Positions 1 through 9,459 of a DNA stretch of 64,000 nucleotides are shown piece after piece; positions within the stretch are counted from its first letter, which is position 1, and the number at the start of each line of letters is the position of its first letter. The stretch comes from Archegozetes longisetosus (lineage: Eukaryota > Arthropoda > Arachnida > Sarcoptiformes > Trhypochthoniidae), in contig JAEMBT020000004.1 in NCBI GenBank assembly GCA_018873245.2, positions 2,094,573 to 2,158,572 on the forward strand, read 5' to 3'. The notes beneath the pieces are model-generated. The model saw only the letters and a list, made by a program, of their open reading frames with translations, did not search any database and was not told where the DNA came from. Position numbers and translations under genes: made by a program.

Positions 1-206
1 TCTTAGGCCCATAGGCTACGACAATTGTATATATTAAATCAAAGATAATTATTTTAGGTCTTTTCGTTATAGTTAGACAGATAGTTAAAGATCTTATCAC
101 TGATAATTTATCAATAACTTTCTCATTAATGTTATGCATGTATAAAAAAATAAAAAGCGGATTCATAAGAATCTTTAGAAGACTCCTTAAGACTCTTTCA
201 AAGAGT

Positions 207-470
207 TTAAGTTGAGACTGCTAGTCCTTGTGTCTTAGAATATATTAAATATTTTTCATGATTAGATTTTAGATGTTTTTGTAGATATTTTTCACTCACC
301 ATTCTCCCACATTCGCACTTTACAGGTTTATTATATTTCATATAATATTCTTTCTGGCAATAATTACACACCCAAAATAATCCATCTACTCCATACTTAT
401 TCTTACAATAATCAGTTAACAATCTAACTTTTTTACATTTAACACACTTTTTGGTTGGTAAAAACTTCAT
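207..470 (-). CDS. Small zinc-ribbon protein of a Polinton-like element
   Basis: An 87-residue ORF. An N-terminal CxxC pair (CVKC, residues about 9-12) and a second pair (CNYC, about 35-38) form a probable zinc ribbon. A C-terminal stretch with CECG followed by a KHLKSNH motif suggests a second, C2H2-like metal site. It is read divergently from the family B DNA polymerase pseudogene, with 87 bp between the two starts. Such small cysteine-rich proteins often accompany polymerases of Polinton/adintovirus-type elements, so a nucleic-acid-binding accessory role is likely but inferred. The ORF is intact with an ATG start. It could also be a host remnant. Confidence 0.5.
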   Translation of the reverse strand: MKFLPTKKCVKCKKVRLLTDYCKNKYGVDGLFWVCNYCQKEYYMKYNKPVKCECGRMVSEKYLQKHLKSNHEKYLIYSKTQGLAVST

Positions 471-557
471 TTATAAGAGATTAATTTTTAGAGTAAATTA
501 AAATTAATGTGAAACTTGAAAATTAATATAAAACTTAATAAATTTAAAACTATATAA
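471..557. promoter_or_regulatory. Divergent intergenic region with TATAAATG at both starts
   Basis: This 87-bp AT-rich gap separates the minus-strand zinc-ribbon ORF from the plus-strand polymerase. On both strands the initiator ATG lies in the context TATAAATG, so a TATA-like box directly abuts each start codon. TAAATG start contexts are typical of late promoters in several large DNA virus families. That it acts as a promoter is inference from position and this symmetry. Confidence 0.3.
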
Positions 558-2638
558 ATGAGTGAAAAGAGAAGATGTAATGTCTGTAATTTAGACGTAT
601 CTAAAACTAATTAGAGTAAGCATATAAAAACTAAAAAACACTCAGTTGCTGAAAGTAACTATCATTCCTTAGATGCTGAGCAAGAAGGACAAGTTCTAAC
701 AAAACATTGTGTTATTTGTGATGTTGATGTACCAGAGAATGAGTAGATTAATCATATTAAATCAAGTTCTCATAAAAATAATACTGAGCTGCTTAAAGAG
801 AAGTTAAAAGAAAAAGTTAGATCCCTTAATATTAAAAAACTAAGAAAAAGAAGAAAATTTGATGGTATTAACTTTGAAACAGATGATTATATTGCAAAAA
901 AGTCTGAGGAAGCATTGAATAAATTTTTCTTAACATTAAGAGTAATTTCAAAGAAAGAAGTCAGCTCAGTTGATGTTCTTATAGAAGAATTACCAGAGTT
1001 AATGTTTGAAAGGATGAGAGATATTTTAGCCAGTAAATCATAAAAATTGCAGATAGTATTAAAAGGTGAATTTAGAAATTTTCAACCAGCAACAGGTCAA
1101 GAAGAGTTCCAAGAAATAACTGTACCTTCTAAAAATCAAGTAATTCTCAGGGAGGATGAGATAAAAGAAACGATTCGTGTTCTGCTTCTTCAGATTCATG
1201 ATAAGATAGAAGGTTGGGATAACAATGAAGGTTATTGGCACTTAGATAGTGTTGTCAATATTGACTTCAAACTAAGAGAATATAAACCAATATCAGGTTG
1301 TTCTTATATTGAACTACCAAGATGGATTTCATCTAAGAAAGCTTGTATTAACATTAAGAATGAAGATCAGAAATGTTTTAAATACTCTATGTTATATCAT
1401 AAACATAAGAATGAGATTACTCATCATCCAGAAAGAGTAACATGGTATAGTAACTGGGGTGACTATGATTTCAGTAACATCAAATTTCCAGTTGATATTA
1501 GTAATATAAAAAAGTTTTGTGAGCAGAATAATATATCAATAAACTTATATGTGGTTAATGGGAAAACTATACAACCTTATTTAACATGTTCTCGAGATGA
1601 AAAGAGGTCAGATCATGTAAACTTACTCTTATTAGAAGGGGATAATGAGGACTCGTCTATGATGAAAGCCCATTATGTATATATAAAGGACTTATCAAGA
1701 TTAGTTAAGGATCAGTTAACTAAACATAAAAATCATCATTTTATATGTGAAAGGTGTTTCTATCATACGGAGAATTTCGAAATATTTAGAAGACATCAAG
1801 ATATATGCGATCACTACTTTGTCAATGAGAAAGCTATCCCTATTCTTCCTAAGGTTGAGGAAAAACTTTTAAAGTTTAGGAATTTAAACAAGACTATAAG
1901 AGTTCCTTCAGTGTATTACGCTGATTTAGAAGCTGTTTTGAGAAAGTTATAACATGAAAGATTGAAAGCCAGACATGAGGCTTGTGCATATAGTTTCTTA
2001 GGACTAAGTAGCTTCTATAACAACTTTAAAAAATATACAGGTACATCAGCTAATGATACAATGAGTAAATTTGTAGAAACTCTCATGGAGGAAGGTAGGA
2101 AGTTGAATGAATTACTTCTTGAACAAATAGAAAAATTTAAGAAACCAAGACTTAATAGAGAAGATTGGATTGAGTTTTAAAAAGCAGAAGAGTGTCACTT
2201 TTGTAAGAAAGAGTTTACTAAGTAGGATGTTAAAGTAAGAGATCATTGTCATATAACTGGAAAGTTTAGAGGAGCTGCTAATAAAAGTTGTAATCTTAGA
2301 GTGAGAACCTCTCTGAAGATACCAGTTTTCTTCCATAATGGTTCAGGTTACGACTTTAAGCACTTTATTAGGAAGCTTTACAAGATAGATAGGAACCTCA
2401 AAATTATTCCTCAAACTGAAGAGAAGTACTTCTCAATAACTGTTAGAGTTGTAGGAACTAACATTCAATTCGAGTTTAAAGACTCACTCAAATTCCTACT
2501 AAAATCAATTGATAAATTAGCTAAGGTGTTATATGATAAAGATAAAGCTGGGATTAAAAACTTTAAGAATTTATGCTCTTACTTTAAGAGCCGCAAGCTC
2601 TTCGAGCTTAAAGACTTGCCATCTGAAATTTTAGAATT

Positions 2639-3017
2639 ACTTGTGACGGGGGCGAAACGTCAACTCTACGCGTAAGCCAGTCAGTTCAACACTAACTGGT
2701 CATTCATTGAACTGTATCGTAATACAGTTCAATACATATATAAAAGGGGGAGTTTTTACGAATAAAGGGGACTTGATAAGCCTCTTGAGGAGAGATCATG
2801 TCGGATTGAATTGTCTTTGTTGTTCTTATATTTTTGTTATATTTAATTCTTAATTAATTATTTTAACATTAAATTGTTTATTTTTAATTACTGAAGTTTG
2901 ATTATTCGCTAATTAACTCGGAGTGACATAGATGTATATTAAGTGCTGCGTTAACTATTGTTTACCGGGTCGAGAAGGTGTATTGGCGGACCCCTCAGCT
3001 TAGCGTCCGTCACTTGT
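2639..3017. mobile_element. Short non-autonomous insertion in the polymerase, ACTTGT duplicated
   Basis: The polymerase reading is interrupted between its exonuclease and polymerase parts by about 367 bp with no homology to the family. The direct repeat ACTTGT lies at 2639-2644 and again at 3012-3017, and the insert begins GACGG and ends CCGTC, a 5-bp inverted terminus. The coding frame resumes in register if the insert and one repeat are ignored. An internal short palindrome lies near 2716-2735. The insert is richer in GC at both ends than its host. The transposon class is not recognised. Confidence 0.7.
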
Positions 3018-3605
3018 ACAAAAAGGTGTATTTCCTTATACATATCTTGATAGTTTCGAGAAGTTACATTCAATAGAGTATCCTAGCTATGAGTCTTTCT
3101 ATGATAATCTGAAAGATAAGAACATTGAGATGAAAGAATATGAAAGAGGAAAGAGATTGTGGGATTATTTTAGATGCAAGAATTTTAAGGAATATATGGA
3201 GTTGTATCTAACTTGTGATGTTTTGATTCTAGCTGATTGTTTTGAATCATTTAGAGACTTATCATTAAAATATTATGGTTTAGATCCAGCTCATTATATC
3301 TCGAGCCCAGGTCTCGGGATGCAATGTTGAAGTATACAAAAACAGAACCTGATCTCTTAACTGATCAAGATATGCTTTGTATGTTTATGGAAGGTATTAG
3401 AGGAGGGTTATCTTGTATTATGAAGAGATACGTTAAAGCAAACAATAAGTATATGATTAACTTTGACCCAACAAAAGAATCATCATACTTAGTACCTGTT
3501 GATGCTAATAACTTATACGGAGATGCTATGTCCTTTAAAATTCCTTATAGAGGGTTTAAATGGTGTAGTGAAGATGAACATCAAACGCTTGAAAGGGAAC
3601 TGCTT

Positions 3606-4108
3606 AATATTGTAATAACGTCTTAGTTTCTTAATTAGACCTATATCATAATATTTTTGTAATAACCTATATTTCTAAACTCTAACTTTCATAACTCATC
3701 TTATATGTCAACATTTATTACTGGCTTAAAGATTACTTTTTGTTTGTACAAAAGAAATCTTCACATGCTTGTCTCAACTGTAAAAGTTATGAAGACAGCT
3801 GATAATAAGCATATTTCATCTCTTGAAACCTACCTAAGTATGTCCTAAATATACAATTTTCCAGTCATAGCTAAATGTGCTATTAACCTTGTAAGATTTA
3901 GCCTATCGTTGTAAAATATTTTTCAACTTAACCCGCCTATTGTTCCTATAAAATGTCGTGTTTTTCCTAAATTTTTCGCTCTTTACTTTAGTGTTAAATC
4001 CTGTGAAATCTTATGTAATTTGTATTGTGGTTAAGTTAAATAAAGTGCTTATATTTTAAAAATTGATTTCGTACACGCTCCTATCAAAGATCCAGACTTT
4101 ACAATATT
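3606..4108. mobile_element. Non-autonomous insertion in the polymerase, AATATT duplicated
   Basis: A 491-bp non-coding block (3612-4102) sits between the PolA motif and the downstream palm segment. It is flanked by AATATT at 3606-3611 and 4103-4108 and has minimal inverted ends GTAA/TTAC. The polymerase frame is kept across the block if one copy of the repeat is ignored, so insertion was clean and later than the gene. The interior holds no ORF or recognised terminus, so the class is unknown. The target could also be read as a longer inverted repeat ATATTGTAA, which makes the boundary uncertain by a few bases. Confidence 0.65.
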
Positions 4109-4659
4109 CCAGATGATAATGATATCGGATATACAATAAAAGTTAAGGTGTTAGAGTATCCAAAAGAGATACATGATAAGCATAATGACTACCCATTCTT
4201 TCCGATTCATAAGGTTATAACGAATAAAGACTTATCTCCTTACCAAAAGAGCCTAAGACCAATTAATAAGTCTAGGAAACTGGTTACAAGTTTAGAAGAC
4301 AAGAAAGGATTAATTTGTGATTATAGAACATTGAAAACAAGCTATCAAACATGGATTAGTTCTTAAAGGTATAGAGTGTGCTATTAAATATGAACAGAAG
4401 TCATGGTTGAAGCCTTACATAGACCTGAACACAAAGTTACGCCAAGAAGGGACTTCAGAGTTTGAGAAAGACTTCTTTAAGCTAATGAACAATGCAGTCT
4501 ATGGTAAAACTATAGAAAATGTACCAAAGAGACAGGACATAAAATTCTGTTGTGAGAGGAATAAAGCATTAAAATATATTAAAAAGATTAACTTTAAAAG
4601 TGAAACTATATTTACTAAAAATCTAGTAGCTATTCATATGAATAGATTAAATGTTATAC

Positions 4660-5176
4660 TAGGTCGTACAAAAAGTTTTAAAGCCTGCTCAAACTAAGAC
4701 AGATACGATGAATCTGAATAAGCCATTTTTCTTGCTTATATTTCACATGAAAATCTCCAAAATATTTTCAGAATCGGCTGATTAATTCTCAACCTGCGAT
4801 CCTTCAAACAGGTCTAGTTGACGACTTTTTCCATTATCTAATTGTGGGCTCAGGAAACAATTTGAGCTGTTTCTTTGCGACCAAATCTCCGAAAATTGAA
4901 GAAATCTGGCCAATTTTTTTCAAAATAATTTTATCCTACAAAAGAACATGTTTACATTATAATTGCTTCCCAGCCCTCATTGAACCCTAAAATATGAGAC
5001 TTCATAAGATCCAAATAACTAGACGTTAATAATAGATCATAGATTGAAAAATAATCAGCCGATTCTGAAAATTTTTTGTGATCTTTCATACGAAATATAG
5101 ACAAGAAAAATGGCTTATTTAGATCCATCGTATCAGTCTTAGTTTGAGTGAGCTTTAAAACTTTTTGTACGACCTA
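4660..5176. mobile_element. Mariner-type MITE with long inverted arms, TA target
   Basis: This 513-bp insert lies in the polymerase just after the PolB motif. TA duplications are at 4660-4661 and 5175-5176. The first and last roughly 75 bp are near-perfect inverted repeats beginning GGTCGTACAAAAAGTTTT, and weaker inverted similarity continues inward (about 4745-4795 against 5040-5090). It has no ORF. The TA target and ends place it with Tc1/mariner non-autonomous elements. The first bases, TAGGTCG followed by AC, resemble the ends of the mariner at 59451-60813 (TAGGTCGGAC), which may be the source family. Confidence 0.85.
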
Positions 5177-5545
5177 GTATATAACAAACCAATATATGCT
5201 GGATTTTGTGTACTTGAAATGTCTAAATGGAGAATGTTTAAGTTTGTATATGAATACTTGAAACCAAAATGGGGTGATAAAATTATAATTATTCAAACAG
5301 ATACAGATGGTTTGTTGCTATATATTAAAACGGAAGACTTCTATGATGATATTAAGAAAGATATAGAGGAATGGTTTGATAGTTCTAACTTTTCTGAAAG
5401 TTATAGATTCGGAATTGAAGTTAAAAATAAGATGAAATTAGGTTGTTTTAAGATAGAAACAGGTGAAAGTATTGTTACAATGATGATTGGCTTGAGAGCT
5501 AAAATGTACTGCTATCCAATAGAAATAGGAACCAGCGACAGAGGG

Positions 5546-5558
5546 GTGAGTACCATGC

Positions 5559-5612
<54 letters not shown>

Positions 5613-5614
5613 CA
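5546..5614 (+). repeat. GA microsatellite inserted in the polymerase reading frame
   Basis: An uninterrupted GA tract (5561-5609) encodes alternating Glu and Arg inside the C-terminal domain of the polymerase. The octamer GAGTACCA occurs just before (5548-5555) and at the end (5607-5614), as if the tract came in with a short duplication. The extra material is about 63 nt, a multiple of three, so the downstream VPRHII segment stays in frame. It is the only reading-frame-neutral insertion of the four. Confidence 0.8.
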
Positions 5615-5851
5615 AGACACATCATAAATAGACATCAATTTACCCTATGGAAGAAAGTTCTTGATAATGAAGTCACAACATATGCAAACTATAATCTCAT
5701 AAAATCAGAAAAATTAAACATTTATACAATAGAACAAACAAAAGTATCTTTAAGTAACTTTGATGATAAGAGGTATATCTTGGAAGATGGGTACACAACT
5801 TTAGCTCATGGACATTATAAGATAATAAAAGACTAGAATAATTATTACACC

Positions 5852-6052
5852 CTACTTTTTCTTGAATCGAAGTAAGCCAGCAGCTTCCATATCTAATAAC
5901 ATTTTCTCGTGTTTTCTGAAGTTTTCATTCATCATTTTGAATATCATTCTATCAAATTCATTAGTAGCTGTTTCTTCGAGTTTATAGAGCTCTTTCATCT
6001 TCTCTTTAAAACCAGAAGAGCTAACAGCTCTTAAATCTAAGTCTGTTTCCAT
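5852..6052 (-). CDS. Small charged ORF convergent with the polymerase
   Basis: A 66-residue ORF ends 15 bp past the polymerase stop in tail-to-tail arrangement. It is rich in Lys, Glu and Met, has no cysteines or membrane segment, and would form mostly helix (central FKEKMKELYKLEETATNEF) with a basic tail FKKK. I do not recognise a family. The tight convergent packing beside the polymerase is typical of compact virus-like elements, so it is probably a gene of the same element; a chance ORF cannot be excluded. Confidence 0.4.
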   Translation of the reverse strand: METDLDLRAVSSSGFKEKMKELYKLEETATNEFDRMIFKMMNENFRKHEKMLLDMEAAGLLRFKKK

Positions 6053-6240
6053 ACTTTAATTAGTTTAAGCCGGAGCCTTTCAGCCTTATTTATTTATAAC
6101 TTATTATTTCACTGTTTCATTAAGTTTAATTAAATCTCTTTATTTAGTTATAAGTTATAGATTGTCAAGGACAAAGTCTCATGGCATGAGACAATAACCT
6201 TGAAGCTGACAAGCTTCTCCGAATCTTGAAACCGTTAGCA

Positions 6241-7032
6241 TTACAAAGTTTTCCAATATTCTCTCTCTACATTAGAAGACATTATTGCTAACTTTATACT
6301 TTCAAAGTTATTCTTTACAAAATATAAAGAAACAGGTAAATTACAAATTTTAGGATATTCTTTACTAAAAATATAAAGTGAAATAAGAAAATGTATATAA
6401 GATCTGCTCCACTCAATGCCACATTCCTTTATGAAATCGAGGAACTTTTTATTTTCAATTTTACACAATTCTTGAATCTTTACAAGGCTTTGACCAGCTA
6501 AAAAAGCATATTTAATTGTTTGCTTCTGATGAAACTCCAGCTGATTACGAATTGAAAAAATTACTTCTTTAGCTTCATTAAATTGCTCAAAGTTGTATTT
6601 CTCAATTGTTCCAGTACTTTGATTAACAATAGAGAGACTATTCTTCAACTCTTCAATTAACTGTTTATGTTTACCTTTTGTAGATTTTGACTTTCTTTTT
6701 GTTGATCTTGAAATATTAGTTTCTTCATTTTCTTCCGCATTAATTCCATCGATAATTTCATCAACATCTTTAGATAACGAATCCTCTCTGTGAAACGGAA
6801 ATATAAAGTTGATAATCTTTAAGCTTAAAAATAAGATTATATAACTTACTTTGGCTTTATATTTGTGAAGTTATTTTTATAAAACTCGTCAACTTGATTA
6901 ACCCAAAAACTCCCCCTATTTCTAGGTATAGCAGTCAACAATCTTTTATGCAAATCGATAAGAGCTTCCCACATAGAATTAGGCAACTCAATTGTAGATT
7001 CATCTTCATCAAAGATGTCTAAAGGTGGTAAT
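6241..7032 (-). CDS. Spliced gene with a DUF3102-like region next to the polymerase remnant
   Basis: Two coding exons are supported: 6850-7032 and 6241-6787. They are joined by a 62-bp intron with consensus ends (GTAAGT donor, TTTCACAG acceptor), and the phase is kept. The product is about 240 residues: an acidic start, a WVNQVDEFYKN segment, a basic linker (KRKSKSTKGKHK), then a helical region (FLAGQSLVKIQE, FLDFIKECGIEWSRSYIHF) that resembles the helix-turn-helix part of DUF3102 proteins. A first exon with ATG at about 7077-7101 is plausible (donor GTATAT), but its phase is off by one base, so I leave it out. The resemblance is by eye only. The gene may be part of the virus-like element, now carrying spliceosomal introns, or a host gene. 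Confidence 0.55.
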
Positions 7033-7970
7033 CTTTACATTAAATAACAGTTAAATATTAAACAATAAATATATACCCTCATAATCCATTGAAGAGCTCA
7101 TGTTTACAGTTTATTACGCATTTGCTTTTTACTAGACAAGCATCAAGGTCAAAGGAAGAGGATAACTTTGCTTGTTAAAGCATCCGAAAACAATGAATAA
7201 ACTTCACATCCGTTTGTTAGTGAAAATGTTAACAAGCGATATCAAAGTTTATTCTTTAACAGAACACATTGATAATTATACTATTAATTTATAAAAAATA
7301 CGAATACTTTCAACTTTAATGCATAAACTTAAAATTAAGGATGAAAGCCTTTAGCTTAAAATAAGTTGTTAAGCAATTTTTAAAGCACTTGAATATGCTT
7401 TATTAGAGTCTCCATTAAGATTTTAAGCATAGTTTCATTTGATCAAATTAATTATATTAAGTTTGATCAAATCAAAAATTTGATAATCAACTTGCAAGTT
7501 GAACAGTACTTTCAAACCAAAGACATATCGAGATGCAGCATCAAATTTGAAAGAGAATGAAGTATGGACAAACTTCTATTATAGAATATCTTAAATATCA
7601 CCCAGAATTCATTGCTTTAATAAAATTTTAAAAAAGCATACTTTGTTAAATTGTCAGGAGCTTAGTACTAAATTGTAATTAGCTGAATTTTTTGAGGCTG
7701 AGTTGACGTGGCTGAATTGTCTGGGGCTGAATTGCTGGGGCTGAATTGTCATGGAACCGCTTTACACAAGTATCCTCTTCCTTTCTATGAGATAATGAGA
7801 AGAAAGCATCAAGCCGAAAGCTTTCCAGCCTTAAAACTTGTTTGTGTACATGACCTGGATTTTTAATACTGATTTCAACAAAATTTGAATGGTAATTCTG
7901 TGACAAGCGGTTCAAAAACAAATTAAACATAAAAAGAAACTAAGTCTTAATCTGTTATGGTTTCCGAGAT
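7033..7970. other. Non-coding stretch with a short tandem repeat
   Basis: No convincing gene. At about 7681-7755 a 14-15-bp unit of the form GGGGCTGAATTGTC is repeated four to five times with drift. The surrounding sequence is AT-rich and holds only an 83-codon minus-strand ORF (7679-7930) whose C-terminal part is simply the translation of that repeat. Confidence 0.5.
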
Positions 7971-8290
7971 TCATTTTTTAACCTGTTTAGTTAAAAACTT
8001 TCTAAGAGAATTCCTAAAAATTATATGTTTATTATGAGTTAAAGTAAAATCTAACATTTTTTCAAAACCATGTTTATTGATAATCGATTCAACTATTTCT
8101 CCAAGAGTTCCTCTAATTTTTCTAGTATAGTAATCTGTATCTGTGACACTAGATATTTATTAGAATCATATTTCAAATCTAATACAAATTCATATTCTAA
8201 TTTAAGATTAATATTATTATTTTTCTTATATGGCTCATAATCACATACAGCATTTCCTATTCTTTCTATAAAGTTTTCCGAATAAATCAT
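7971..8290 (-). pseudogene. Small helical protein with one frameshift
   Basis: An ATG ORF starting at 8290 reads 65 residues (MIYSENFIERIGNAVCDY at its start) to a stop at 8093. Around 8100 the overlapping frame continues with lysine- and isoleucine-rich coding-like sequence (IVESIINKHGFEKMLDF) for about 40 more residues to a stop at 7971. A single-base shift therefore seems to split one protein of about 105 residues. I do not recognise it. Its position, downstream of the polymerase remnant and on the same strand as the two preceding small genes, suggests another gene of the same element. Confidence 0.4.
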
Positions 8291-8399
8291 TTTTTAACAC
8301 TTATGGAATAATATTTATAGGAAATAAGCTATTGCTCGACAATAGCAAAAATGTGCTAGTTTTGTGCTTTTCTACAGTATTTTATCGTAAAATTTCACA

Positions 8400-8930
8400 T
8401 AAAAGTTCAGTTTTTAAAAGTACGAGTCGATCTGTCCCAGCTTTTCTGGTTAATTTTTAGTCTTTTATTGGTTTCTATTGACTATTTTTGCGAGTTATTT
8501 TATGGAAATTCTGCTATTTTTCATGAGTTTTTTGGAGGCACGAGCAGGTACGAGGCATACTGTCTTAGCTTTTTTTGCTTTATTTTCCTAAGTTATTAGC
8601 TTAAATTTCATATTAAATTACAAAACAATAAGAAAAGTTCATTTTTTGAGAGGGACGAGTCGGTCTGTCCTAGCTTTTTTAGCTTGATTTTAGGTGATTT
8701 TTAAGGTTTTTATCTTATATTTTATAAAAAACGAGTTTTAGCCTCAAATTTTGGAGGCAGTACGAGCTCATATTGGTTTTAGCACTCATTTTAAGTAGGT
8801 TTGAGTGGCTTAATTCCTAAGTTTTGGTTGTATAAATGGGCAATTTATGATGATTTTAGTGGAATTTTGGGGGTGGGGTGGAGATACGAGCTCGTATTGT
8901 CCTAGAACCCCCATATGTATACTACTCATA
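8400..8930. repeat. Degenerate tandem repeat of about 115 bp
   Basis: A motif of the type ACGAGTCGGTCTGTCCTAGC followed by a T-rich run occurs near 8421, 8553, 8653, 8764 and 8890, about every 110-120 bp. The units differ at many positions, and the last two share ACGAGCTC. Two units carry the word GGAGGCA just before the motif (near 8534 and 8753). It is an old tandem or satellite-like array with no ORF. Confidence 0.6.
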
Positions 8931-9459
8931 TTCTATACAAGAGTACGCAAAAAATTCACTATTGTTTGATTCAATTATATATAAATTTATTATGAATAGT
9001 TGAAGTTTTATCTCTCCAACAAAATTATCAACTTGTCTAAAGATCAAAAGTTGTAATAGGATCTGAGGCCGAACAGTCTGTATTATGAAATTTATTTCAA
9101 TTTTGAGAAATTTTGCTGAAAATCTTTTGTAATTTTATCTAATGACATAATTATGTGATATTTTCTAATAGCACATGAGTTGACATTGAATATTTGCATC
9201 CTTTTCAAACTAATTGTATTCAAATTATCATCAATTTTATGATTATTATTTTATCTTTAAATGTATGTGCACTCAATCGTTAATTCAACATTTTTGTGTA
9301 TTCTCGAAAAATTAGAAGTTAAGAACCTTCTGTTACTAACAAGGAGCCGATTCCAGAACACTGAACAATCATAAGTAAAGAAATAGTCTCTATAATATTA
9401 GTTTCTTATTTTGATAAGGTATCACTTTGTAAGAGTTAACATTGTTAATGCTTCTATTA

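Larger units (their letters stand above)
558..5836 (+). pseudogene. Protein-primed family B DNA polymerase, Polinton/adintovirus-like, disrupted
   Basis: One collinear reading runs from the ATG at 558 to the TAG at 5834. It opens with two C2H2 fingers (CNVC and CVIC, each followed by two His). Then come exonuclease motif I (YYADLEA, about 1915), a treble-clef-like motif (VRDHCHITGKFRG, about 2235), Exo II (HNGSGYDF, about 2332), PolA (DANNLYGDAMS, about 3500), PolB (LMNNAVYGKT, about 4480) and PolC (QTDTDG, about 5297, where family members usually have DTDS). Breaks: in-frame stops at 612, 744, 1041, 1950, 2178 and 2223, all TAA or TAG; a short deletion frameshift near 3318; a +1 frameshift in an A run at 4334-4337; and four insertions listed separately. 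The order and motifs are those of Polinton/Maverick and adintovirus polymerases. No partner capsid or integrase is visible, so this is a remnant. Confidence 0.93.

Noticed and set aside
5834..6000. Readthrough extension of the polymerase if UAG were sense
   Set aside because: Beyond the TAG there is no conserved polymerase sequence and a convergent ORF begins at once, so 5834 looks like the natural end.
7679..7930. 83-residue minus-strand ORF
   Set aside because: Its C-terminal third is a translated short tandem repeat and the rest has no recognisable features; probably chance.
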